Of a stretch of 64,000 nucleotides of DNA, positions 52,960-61,216 are shown piece by piece (position 1 is the stretch's first letter; every line of letters starts with the position of its first letter). A model generated the notes under the pieces. The model worked only from the letters and a program-made list of their open reading frames with translations. It ran no database searches and was not told where the DNA came from. Where the stretch lies: the NCBI GenBank assembly GCA_013298845.1, contig JAAFJN010000012.1, positions 1 to 64,000 of the forward strand, given 5' to 3'. Both the position numbers and the translations under genes were made by a program. Source of the DNA: Chitinophagales bacterium (GTDB lineage: Bacteria; Bacteroidota; Bacteroidia; Chitinophagales; Saprospiraceae).

Positions 52960-53904
52960 ATGGTACTTCAACGAATAGCCGCCTCCCCCACCCTCGTCAG
53001 CATTGCGCTGGGGGCCGGATTAGTCCTGATGCAGCAGTGGAATGGCGGATTATCGCCGCTCGTTCAAATGACTTTTTTTGGGTTATTGCTGGGCCTCACG
53101 GGCATTCCCCACGGTGCCCTCGACCACCTGGTGGAGCAGGAAACCGCCCGGAAGGAGCAGCGGCCCTTTCACTTGTTCCCGTTTTTGGGGCGCTACCTGC
53201 TCACCATGGCGTTGTACGGCGCACTTTGGCTGGTGTTCCCCAGCGGCAGTTTGTTGTTTTTCCTGCTGATGTCGGCCTGGCATTTTGGCGAAACCGACCT
53301 GGAAAAAGCCCCGCCAACCTGGCCCTGGAACCTGGCCCGGTTCACGCTGGGCGCCCTGGTCCTGTTGGGTATTTTGCTACTCCACCGCGCAGAAACTGCG
53401 CCATTGGTGGCCCGCATCAGCGGCGGCAACGCGGCGGTGCAGGCCACTTGGGATTTTTTGGCCGCCCAAGCAACGGCCACATTGGCCACCCTCGCGCTGG
53501 CCTTCGCGACGCTATTGGCGGTAGCGTACCGGCAACATCCCATTGCGATAAATGGCGGACGGGCGGCTCGGTGGGCGTGCATTCTCCTCCTGACGGTGTG
53601 GCTGCCGCTGTTACCGGCGTTTGCCCTGTATTTCGGCGGTTGGCACGCGCTCAATACGTTCGGGGCCATTGGGCAGTATTTGTCGGACGGCCCGCCCCCC
53701 GTGCGCCCTTCGGTGGGTTACGGCTTAAAAATATGGGCCAAAACGGCCCTTTTTACGGGTATTGCCTTGTTGTTTTTGGGCCTCGGGGTGTGGTACTGGT
53801 TCCGTTTTTGGCCGCACCTGGACCCGCTGCCGGTGGTGTTCGTTTTTTTGTCGCTGATTACATTACCGCACTTGAATGTGATGCGGAAGATGAATCGGGG
53901 GTGA
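52960..53904 (+). CDS. blh: Brp/Blh-family beta-carotene 15,15'-dioxygenase
   Basis: 314 residues from the ATG at 52960, with about eight membrane helices. Blh cleaves beta-carotene to two retinal molecules at a mononuclear iron. The His residues expected to bind or position iron are present: His51 and His56 (GIPHGALDH), His108 (SAWHFGETD), His229 (GGWHALNT) and His304 (LPHLNVM). Length and topology are normal. It supplies chromophore for the adjacent rhodopsin. No carotenoid synthesis gene (crtE, crtB, crtI, crtY) is in the window. Confidence 0.93.
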   Translation: MVLQRIAASPTLVSIALGAGLVLMQQWNGGLSPLVQMTFFGLLLGLTGIPHGALDHLVEQETARKEQRPFHLFPFLGRYLLTMALYGALWLVFPSGSLLFFLLMSAWHFGETDLEKAPPTWPWNLARFTLGALVLLGILLLHRAETAPLVARISGGNAAVQATWDFLAAQATATLATLALAFATLLAVAYRQHPIAINGGRAARWACILLLTVWLPLLPAFALYFGGWHALNTFGAIGQYLSDGPPPVRPSVGYGLKIWAKTALFTGIALLFLGLGVWYWFRFWPHLDPLPVVFVFLSLITLPHLNVMRKMNRG

Positions 53905-54004
53905 GATGGGCAGTAACCATTCATTGATCTTTACATGATAGTTAATTATTTTGGTAAGGTTTTTGCTGTAAGCATTTTACACAAATCAAAATTTATCCGA
54001 TAAG

Positions 54005-56278
54005 ATGCAAAATGATGGTAATCAATTTGAGCAAAAAGTAATAGCTGTTGCAAGATACTTGTGGCCTAACTCACAGATAAATGGCTCTTACACTTTTAAT
54101 GGAAGAGAACGTGATGGTGTATTTATCACCGAAGATGTAATTCATCTCTTAGAAGTAACCACTTCGAAAACTAAAGACAAAGCATACTACGACGTACTAA
54201 AATTGACAGAACTAAAGAAGGAGTTCGTCAACAAGTACCCTGAAAAGCATGTTAAATGTTGGTTTATTACGAAATGTGAACCTACCGCAGATCAGAGAGC
54301 AGCAATTGAGCCCACAGGTGTAGCTGTAGTCTCTTTTGAACAGTTTCAAAATAGATTATTTAATGCCACTGATTATTTAAACAAACGAGACTTGCATAGT
54401 TTTGGGAGTGTGCGAGATCCCAAAACAGATAAAATTAAATTCGAGGACAAATATGTACCTACTAATTTAGTAGAGGCGTCATCAAATTTGAATATTTCCA
54501 TATCTACACTATCCTCTAAGTTAACCCTAGGTAGTAATATCTATGTTATTTTAGGTCATTTTGGAGTTGGAAAAAGCCTAACATGCAAAGAAATATTTAA
54601 TCAACTAAAAACAACGTATAGAAAGAACAGAACCAATAAGTTTCCTATTTTTTTGAATTTAAGGGAGCATGATGGTCAAAAAAATCCTGCTGAGGCATTA
54701 ATCAGACATGCAACACATATTGGATTTGATAATCCTAATTCTTTAGTTTACGCATGGAAATTAGGCTTTGTAACGTTAATTTTAGATGGCTTAGACGAAA
54801 TGCCACCACTAACATGGATTGATAGACCAACCAAGTCTAAACAGGTTCGATATGGAACTATGACCTTGTTAAGACACTTTATTGAGGAATCCCCATCTGA
54901 TGTGAGTATTCTTATGTCTGGCCGGATTAATTATTTTGATTCCGATGAAGAATGTGTTAATTCTCTGGGGGGGAATGGTATTAATATATTGCACTTACAT
55001 GATTTCGATGAACACCAACTAACCCAGTATCTGAAGGAAAATAGTTTACAAAACATCAAACTCCCTGAATGGTTTCCTACACGCCCACTTCTTATCTCTT
55101 ATTTAGTCAATAAAAACTTTCTCAAAGAAAAAATACTAACAGAAGAATTAGATCCTGCAAGTGGGTGGGACTGGCTTCTTGATAAAATTTGTGAAAGAGA
55201 GGCAAAAATTGAGAATGGGATTGACCCTAAAACAATAAGAGATATCATTGAGAAACTAGCTTCATTTTGCCGAACGTTGAAAATAAGCTCTTTAGGACCA
55301 ATACCCAAAAGTACAATTCACGATATTTTCACTGAAATTGTGGGATATAATCCAGAAAGTGAAAAACGTGCACTAATCATGCTTCAGCGATTACCCGGAC
55401 TAAGTGCGCCGACGAATGGCAACGATGAATTTCGTTACTTTATTGATGAAAACTTGTTGCAGGCAGCTTGCGCTGGCGAGGTATTTAAATACATACTAAG
55501 TCCTTATCTTAAAGACAGAGTAGATAACCCTCACCAATGGGTTTCTGCATTGTCACCTCTTGGAATATCTACTATTGCGTTACACGTCAACAAGAAAAAA
55601 ATTGACTCAAATACTGTAATGGATGCGATCAGATTATCTAAACAATATGATTCAGATGCATTGACTTGTGATTTATTACTATCACTAAATGAAATAGAAA
55701 CACCTTGGATAAGGGGGCGAATTACTGTAAGTGATGTAGTTATTCCAACATTAGAACTCAAAACAGGACTATTGTCATCTGTCGAGTTTAGAGAAGTTAT
55801 TGTCAAGAATTTAATAGTAGATATAGCATCAATTAATGAAGACATACCGCTTTTTGAAAAATCTTTAATCCTATCTGTGCAGGGGGTACATATAGAATCT
55901 ATGCTACCTAGCGGTAGGTTTAACTCTGTTGATTTTGAAAAATTCGATGATTACATAGAAACTAACGAGGCTATACTAAGTAGAGAAGACCTAAATATTG
56001 TTCAGAAAATAAGCATAACCATTTTAAGAAAACTATACCTTCAGAAAGGTGGGGGGCGACAGGAAAAATCATTGCGTCGTGGCTTATCTCCCAAACATCT
56101 TGTTTATGTCGATCAGGTTTTAGATATCATAGAGAAAGAAAACCTAGCTTTTAAGAGTAAAGGAAACGGAATAAATAGAGTATGGATTCCGATACGTTCT
56201 AAAACAAAAGAAGTAATGGATATTGTTAAGTTGAGAGACAAAAACAATAATTTTTTATCAATGTTAAAAAATTATTAG
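54005..56278 (+). CDS. Nuclease-NACHT (bacterial NLR-like) defence protein
   Basis: 757 residues. The N-terminus (1-110) looks like a PD-(D/E)xK/Mrr-type nuclease: Glu9, Asp37 (RERDGVF) and Glu50 in HLLEVTTSK, where the last motif is ExT rather than ExK. A STAND/NACHT NTPase follows: Walker A GHFGVGKS (184-191), Walker B LILDGLDEMPP (Asp261 region, with the acidic pair typical of NACHT) and ILMSGRINYF as sensor. The C-terminal 350 residues carry no clear repeats; they probably sense the trigger. Such proteins are antiphage NLR-like systems that activate the nuclease on infection. The gene is AT-rich (about 35% GC against over 50% for its neighbours), a sign of transfer. Confidence 0.85.
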   Translation: MQNDGNQFEQKVIAVARYLWPNSQINGSYTFNGRERDGVFITEDVIHLLEVTTSKTKDKAYYDVLKLTELKKEFVNKYPEKHVKCWFITKCEPTADQRAAIEPTGVAVVSFEQFQNRLFNATDYLNKRDLHSFGSVRDPKTDKIKFEDKYVPTNLVEASSNLNISISTLSSKLTLGSNIYVILGHFGVGKSLTCKEIFNQLKTTYRKNRTNKFPIFLNLREHDGQKNPAEALIRHATHIGFDNPNSLVYAWKLGFVTLILDGLDEMPPLTWIDRPTKSKQVRYGTMTLLRHFIEESPSDVSILMSGRINYFDSDEECVNSLGGNGINILHLHDFDEHQLTQYLKENSLQNIKLPEWFPTRPLLISYLVNKNFLKEKILTEELDPASGWDWLLDKICEREAKIENGIDPKTIRDIIEKLASFCRTLKISSLGPIPKSTIHDIFTEIVGYNPESEKRALIMLQRLPGLSAPTNGNDEFRYFIDENLLQAACAGEVFKYILSPYLKDRVDNPHQWVSALSPLGISTIALHVNKKKIDSNTVMDAIRLSKQYDSDALTCDLLLSLNEIETPWIRGRITVSDVVIPTLELKTGLLSSVEFREVIVKNLIVDIASINEDIPLFEKSLILSVQGVHIESMLPSGRFNSVDFEKFDDYIETNEAILSREDLNIVQKISITILRKLYLQKGGGRQEKSLRRGLSPKHLVYVDQVLDIIEKENLAFKSKGNGINRVWIPIRSKTKEVMDIVKLRDKNNNFLSMLKNY

Positions 56279-56288
56279 ACTCTTCGCC

Positions 56289-57536
56289 TCACCGCCGCAC
56301 CAAAACCTCCCGCACGTCGTCGTAGCGATAGTGCACAATGTCGCCGCTGATGATAAAACGAATGGCTTGTTCAATGACAGGCAAAGGCACTACAAACCAT
56401 TCCCGTGGGTTGTAACGCTGACCGTTTTCACCAAAAATATCCAATTTTAGGGCCACTGCCCCAAAAAATTGGTGTAATAAATGCTCAAAACGCTGAGGGT
56501 TGAGGTTATAACACTGAAATACACTCACGATGGATACATCGGCCATCAGGTAAGTTGCTTCCCGGGCAGCATTCCTGACCCGTTCTTCCACCGGAGTGGT
56601 CGAATACCCAATCTTATATAAATGCCTGATTTCCCGAATTTGCGGTTGTGGATTCAGCGACTTTAACACGTAGATAAACCCGGTTACGGTGTCTTCATCG
56701 GTAATTTGTTGGAAATTTCTGGCCAGTTCCTCGGCCACACTCGTTTCGTTTTCGGTAATCGCATAACCGTTGTCTAACAAAGATTTATACAACGACCGGT
56801 ATAACATATTTGATTCTGTGCCATTTTCGAAAATGACGCGGGTACGTCCGTCTTTGCGCGTGCGGCTGCCGCTCTGATACGGCTGCACCTTTTCTTGATA
56901 ATCTACTTGCTCAAGCAGCAACAAAATGCCGTTGTGAACGTAGTATTGTCCTTCGCGCAAGTTTTCTTCCTTGAATTCGGTGAGTTTTCTTTTACCGGAG
57001 GCCAAGTCATTTTGTACCGATTTAAACCCCGTTTCATACTGGTCAAAATTTTTGCAGGGCTTGCGTTTGGCCACAAAATCGGTGGCGGCACGTTCTTGTT
57101 GATTAGGAACATGCCGAAGGTTGAAAAGATCCCCTGCAATGGCATCTTCCTCTTCAATACTGCCAAACAACGGGTCATTCCATATATCATCCAGTGAACG
57201 GACGGGAGGCGTGTACGTGGCATTATTTTGCTCGGCCGCCATCATCAGTCCTAATACATTGTAAGTATCGAAAGGGCGCAGTTTCGCCGCCCTCACCTCG
57301 TCTTTTTGCAGGGATGCCAATCGGGAAAACAATTTGTGCTCCTGCGGATCATTGGCCTCCGCATGGGGTAAGCGCCCGTGTTTTTCGTAAAAATCCGAAA
57401 TTTCCCTAAAAGAACTAATCAGACGCTCCTCTTCCGTACGCGGCGGGGCAGCCGCCGGTTTTACCTGCAATATTCCCAGCGGATCGTTTGTAAAAATAGC
57501 GTCCAAAAATGCCTTTTTTTTATCCTCGCGTTCCAT
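56289..57536 (-). CDS. GIY-YIG (T5orf172-type) nuclease of a five-gene operon
   Basis: 415 residues. The C-terminal domain (about 285-405) is a T5orf172/MUG113-type GIY-YIG nuclease: FIYVLKS (287-293), LYKIGYSTTPVEERV (307-320), then FEHLLHQFFGAV and REWFVVPLPVIEQ. The N-terminal half has a helicase-associated-like segment (FYEKHGRLPHAEANDPQEHKLF) also seen at the C-end of the upstream helicase. It begins 4 bases after that helicase ends and is the last gene of the operon. Likely the DNA-cutting component. Confidence 0.87.
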   Translation of the reverse strand: MEREDKKKAFLDAIFTNDPLGILQVKPAAAPPRTEEERLISSFREISDFYEKHGRLPHAEANDPQEHKLFSRLASLQKDEVRAAKLRPFDTYNVLGLMMAAEQNNATYTPPVRSLDDIWNDPLFGSIEEEDAIAGDLFNLRHVPNQQERAATDFVAKRKPCKNFDQYETGFKSVQNDLASGKRKLTEFKEENLREGQYYVHNGILLLLEQVDYQEKVQPYQSGSRTRKDGRTRVIFENGTESNMLYRSLYKSLLDNGYAITENETSVAEELARNFQQITDEDTVTGFIYVLKSLNPQPQIREIRHLYKIGYSTTPVEERVRNAAREATYLMADVSIVSVFQCYNLNPQRFEHLLHQFFGAVALKLDIFGENGQRYNPREWFVVPLPVIEQAIRFIISGDIVHYRYDDVREVLVRR

Positions 57537-57540
57537 GATA

Positions 57541-59481
57541 TTATCCAGGTTTTTGGGCCATTTGTTTTCTCTTTTCCTCTTTTAGGTAAATGATACATTC
57601 GGCCATGCGCCGCTCCAGCGGGTCGCTGGTATTTAAGTTAGGCTCGCGGCTGTTTTCCCGGATAAATGCCTGAATTTTTGGCCAAAGAATGGCGGCTTCT
57701 TCAAAGTCCATGCTGATACGCGTGGCTTCAATGGTCTCCTGAATCACTTTTAGCACCTTGGGCGTGACCGATTTGGACAAAATTTCAAATGCTTTCTGGA
57801 AAGGGTTAACCTGATCAATCAAGTCAATGTGCAAATCATCAATGTTTACAAATTGACCAGCCATTCGGATAAAACGCTGGTCGCCCTGCTCCATAATTTC
57901 ACCACTCCGAATGACGGAATCAATAACCACGTACTGCCGCACCTCTTCTACCTCGGCCTCGGTGAGTTCGGGATATTTGGTTTGAATAATTTTTGGAATC
58001 AACACCCGGTTAATGACCTCGGCGTCCACATTGCCCGGCATGGCTTTGAGCATATCGTTGTCTTGCAAAATGGTCGCTTTGAGGTCATTTAAATCCGACT
58101 CAATGATGTCTTTTACCTTCTGAGTGCTCGGCGCTTTAAACCCCTTGATTTTTATTTCTCCCGCCTCGGCCCGGTCTTCGTCCGAAAGTTTGGTTTTAAA
58201 CTGAAACGTTGGCGCTAATACCTGCTCCATTAATAAGGAGGCCGTTATAGCCTTGAGCATGTTATTCACCGAAAGTTTCACGGCATCATCGGCGGCATCG
58301 GGTTGGGCAATCAGGTTGGTGAATTGCGCGTGGGTTTTATTGGCACTGTCGCGAGTGGCACGGCCAATAATCTGGATAATTTCGGTGAGTGAACCACGGT
58401 AACCAACCGTGAGCGCGTGTTCGCAAAATGGCCAGTCAAAACCCTCTTTGGCCATACCCAAGGCAATAATCAGGTCCAAATCGTCGGGTTGAGTGATGGT
58501 ACGGAGGTAAGCCACCACCCGTTCACGCTCTTTGGGGTTATCGTTTACCAGATCGGCCACTCGAATTATTTTACCGTCACTACGCCGCCTTACGTTCATG
58601 ATACCCGATACCGGATCCGTTGAAACATCATCACCAATGTGGTCCAAAATAATATCTACTTCCCGGTATTTGTCTTTTAGCGACTCACCCGAATTCACAT
58701 TGGGAATGTGCAGAATCGTTTTTTTATCGGTATCCAGTATTTCCCCAATGGCTGTGGTGTATTTCCCCTGGTAAAAATGATAGCCTATTCCCAGCGACTT
58801 GAGATGCTTGTAACCATTGAGTTGCTCGTAATAATTATAGGTAACTTTGGTGAATTTGGCCTCGTCATCGGGGTGCAATACGGCTACTGTATCGCCACGA
58901 AAATAAGAACCCGTCATAGCGATAATGTGCGCCGTGGAATGCGCCATAACGCTGCGCAGCAGTTCGCCCAGCCGGTTTTCGTCGCTGGAACTTACGTGGT
59001 GAAATTCATCAATGGCGACCAGCGTCCCGTCAAAGTCGTTATCGGAAAGGGTTTCGTAAGCAAACCGCAACGTAGCGTGGGTGCAAATGAGGATATCACC
59101 CGCCAGATCGTGCATAAAGTTCCGAAATGCCTCCACTTTGCTTTTACTGCCGTCGCTGCCCGGTGTACACAGGTTATACCGGTCTTGGGGTGCCCAATCG
59201 GCAAAAAAGCCCTGTTCACTAAGCGAAGCGGGCGAAAATGAACCACCAATGGAGCGCTCCGGAACTGCCACAATTACCTTGCGAACACCCTGATACCTCA
59301 ACTTATCCAACGCTAAAAACATGAGTGCCCGCGATTTGCCGGAGGCCGGAGGGGCTTTGAGTAACAGGTATTGCGCATCGCGTGCCGCGTAGGCCCGCGC
59401 TTGCATGTCGCGCATACCCATATGGTTGGTGGCGGCACTTTTGCCCGTTTGGGCGTATTGGACGTTGATTAAATCAGGCAT
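57541..59481 (-). CDS. SF2 DEAD/DEAH-type helicase of a five-gene operon
   Basis: 646 residues with all main superfamily 2 motifs: Walker A APPASGKS (43-50), CTHATLRF (motif Ib region), DEFHH (motif II), AMTGS (motif III) and QIIGRATRD (motif VI). It resembles the motor subunits of type III or other restriction systems. The C-terminus (REPNLNTSDPLERRMAECII) repeats the helicase-associated-like pattern of the GIY-YIG partner, so the two may interact through it. It lies 53 bases after the DUF3037 gene. Confidence 0.92.
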   Translation of the reverse strand: MPDLINVQYAQTGKSAATNHMGMRDMQARAYAARDAQYLLLKAPPASGKSRALMFLALDKLRYQGVRKVIVAVPERSIGGSFSPASLSEQGFFADWAPQDRYNLCTPGSDGSKSKVEAFRNFMHDLAGDILICTHATLRFAYETLSDNDFDGTLVAIDEFHHVSSSDENRLGELLRSVMAHSTAHIIAMTGSYFRGDTVAVLHPDDEAKFTKVTYNYYEQLNGYKHLKSLGIGYHFYQGKYTTAIGEILDTDKKTILHIPNVNSGESLKDKYREVDIILDHIGDDVSTDPVSGIMNVRRRSDGKIIRVADLVNDNPKERERVVAYLRTITQPDDLDLIIALGMAKEGFDWPFCEHALTVGYRGSLTEIIQIIGRATRDSANKTHAQFTNLIAQPDAADDAVKLSVNNMLKAITASLLMEQVLAPTFQFKTKLSDEDRAEAGEIKIKGFKAPSTQKVKDIIESDLNDLKATILQDNDMLKAMPGNVDAEVINRVLIPKIIQTKYPELTEAEVEEVRQYVVIDSVIRSGEIMEQGDQRFIRMAGQFVNIDDLHIDLIDQVNPFQKAFEILSKSVTPKVLKVIQETIEATRISMDFEEAAILWPKIQAFIRENSREPNLNTSDPLERRMAECIIYLKEEKRKQMAQKPG

Positions 59482-59534
59482 AGATTGTGTACGTTGAACG
59501 GCTTTTATCAGGCTGTAAAACCGCTATGATTAGT

Positions 59535-60395
59535 TCAGATTAGCACGATTTCATTAATCGTTCGTTCGGCGTACGACGGAATGTTGGCATCCTCAATGAT
59601 TTCTATATTCCCGGCCCGGAGTATATCTTCTATGGCCTGGTCATAAGCACCATATAAGTGTCGGCTGGATGGTTTGGCTACCAATAAATCAAACCGGACA
59701 TTTTCATTCAAAGCGTAATCTCTCAAAAGAGAGAACTTTCCGAAATACAATTCCCCTTTGCGCTGAATACTATCCTTTTTACGCAAATCGAGGCTAACGG
59801 GGGTAACAAGATTTAAGGTGTGGTTTTGCCACGCAAAGTCAAATTTATACTGACGATTATTGTATTCCGCAATAAAGTCTTCCCGAATGGGTCGGGTTTT
59901 AAAAAAATCTGCGCTTTTTTCGCGAATGTACTTTTTGTACTGAGCGGCTAACCAAGAGTTATCTTTTTGATTGTACTCATCGGCATCACCATCATAGACC
60001 GAAATAAAAAGTTCCTTCAATTGCGCGCACACGGAGTACACATCCCCCCGGTAAAAAACGGCGGTTCTGATGGGCGAAAACTGAAGTGCACTGCTATCAG
60101 GTGATAAAAAATAGTTTTCCACCAGCGACTTGGCCGAGTATTCCAGGTGATAATTGGAAAACAATTCGGGTTTTTTAGATAAACTGGTGGCGGTCCAATG
60201 AAAACCGGTGAGCCAGCCATTTAAAAGTTTTTCAGGAGCCTGTGGAAAGGCATCCTTTAATCGTTTTAATTTTTGAGGGTATAAAAACTCAATGTGGTGT
60301 TGCTCCGGGAACAGCACCAAAACGCCTAATGTCAGTTTCTCATCCCGCCGGAGGTTGTGATACTGAAGAAGTGAATATTGATACTGGGAACTCAT
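59535..60395 (-). CDS. DUF3037 protein
   Basis: 286 residues starting MSSQYQYSLLQYHNLRRDEKLTLGVLVLFP, the DUF3037 signature (YSLLxYxxxxxRxExLNVGVVLF). Family function is unknown; it is often paired with a HipA-like kinase, as here, with a 4-base overlap. It may be the partner or substrate of the kinase. Confidence 0.88.
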   Translation of the reverse strand: MSSQYQYSLLQYHNLRRDEKLTLGVLVLFPEQHHIEFLYPQKLKRLKDAFPQAPEKLLNGWLTGFHWTATSLSKKPELFSNYHLEYSAKSLVENYFLSPDSSALQFSPIRTAVFYRGDVYSVCAQLKELFISVYDGDADEYNQKDNSWLAAQYKKYIREKSADFFKTRPIREDFIAEYNNRQYKFDFAWQNHTLNLVTPVSLDLRKKDSIQRKGELYFGKFSLLRDYALNENVRFDLLVAKPSSRHLYGAYDQAIEDILRAGNIEIIEDANIPSYAERTINEIVLI

Positions 60396-61216
60396 GATAG
60401 TTGTCGGTTTAAAATATGGAGAAAAATATCAGATTTATTTTTCACCGTGCAAAGATAGTCAATTATTCCTTCTACATCGCCGCACGGATGCCCATTTTCC
60501 TGTAAAAACTGAGCCTTTTCGGATAAAATTTCCGGGTCAAATTCTTTTAGCCTTTTCATAAAAAAAGAAAATGGTTCGCTGGACAAAACCTTTTTATTAT
60601 TTTTCAGATACGGATAAAACAAATGTTGCGTATGCTGATACTTCCATTCTCCTTTTAAAAAATTCGTTATCAGCGCATCATTGGGCTGGTCGGGATCATT
60701 GTGAAACGGAAATATCTGCTCGTGATCAATTAATATATAATCGCCTTCACAAACGAGTAGATTGGGTTTGTTGCGGAAACCTCCGCGGTCCAGGTTCCAA
60801 ACCAGGTTGTCAAAGGCGTACAAAGAGGCTAAATCCAGGCCCTTAATGATAGATTTGGGAATTCTATCGCTAAACAAGGTGGCATTTTCTACGTGTTCCG
60901 TTGCAAAACGAAGCCCCCGGTGGCATTCTGCATTTCTATTTCGGGCTTCATCACTCAAGGTTTGAAGAAAATCCGGGTTGAACCGCGCCAATACCGCACG
61001 TGGAACGGGCAACCCAAACGCCTGGGCTAATACATTGCCATATACCTCTTTCGCCACTGCATTTTGTTCAGTAATTTGTTTGTGGGTAAACATTTTAACA
61101 ATGTAATGCCCCTGTACACCGGTATGGGGGTTTTCCAGTTTCATCATCCAGGGATAGGTTGATCCTCCTTTCTCCAGTATTGCTAACAAGTCAGTGGCTA
61201 AAAAGATTTCCATCAA
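60392..61216 (-). CDS. HipA-like kinase
   Basis: 274 residues of the short HipA-like kinase family (HipA_2). Catalytic pattern: NLVWNLDRGGFRNKPNLLV resembles the HNxDxxxKNxxLL loop of HipA (catalytic Asp, metal-binding Asn), and YILIDHEQIF the metal-binding Asp strand. The N-terminal domain of full HipA and a HipB-like HTH gene are absent. It overlaps the methyltransferase start side by 4 bases. In this operon it may regulate or trigger the restriction activity through phosphorylation, which is inference. Confidence 0.85.
   Translation of the reverse strand: MMEIFLATDLLAILEKGGSTYPWMMKLENPHTGVQGHYIVKMFTHKQITEQNAVAKEVYGNVLAQAFGLPVPRAVLARFNPDFLQTLSDEARNRNAECHRGLRFATEHVENATLFSDRIPKSIIKGLDLASLYAFDNLVWNLDRGGFRNKPNLLVCEGDYILIDHEQIFPFHNDPDQPNDALITNFLKGEWKYQHTQHLFYPYLKNNKKVLSSEPFSFFMKRLKEFDPEILSEKAQFLQENGHPCGDVEGIIDYLCTVKNKSDIFLHILNRQLS

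Noticed and set aside
60392-61216. HipA-like gene as part of a classical hipBA toxin-antitoxin operon
   Set aside because: There is no HipB-like HTH gene next to it; its neighbours are DUF3037 and a methyltransferase with 4-base overlaps.
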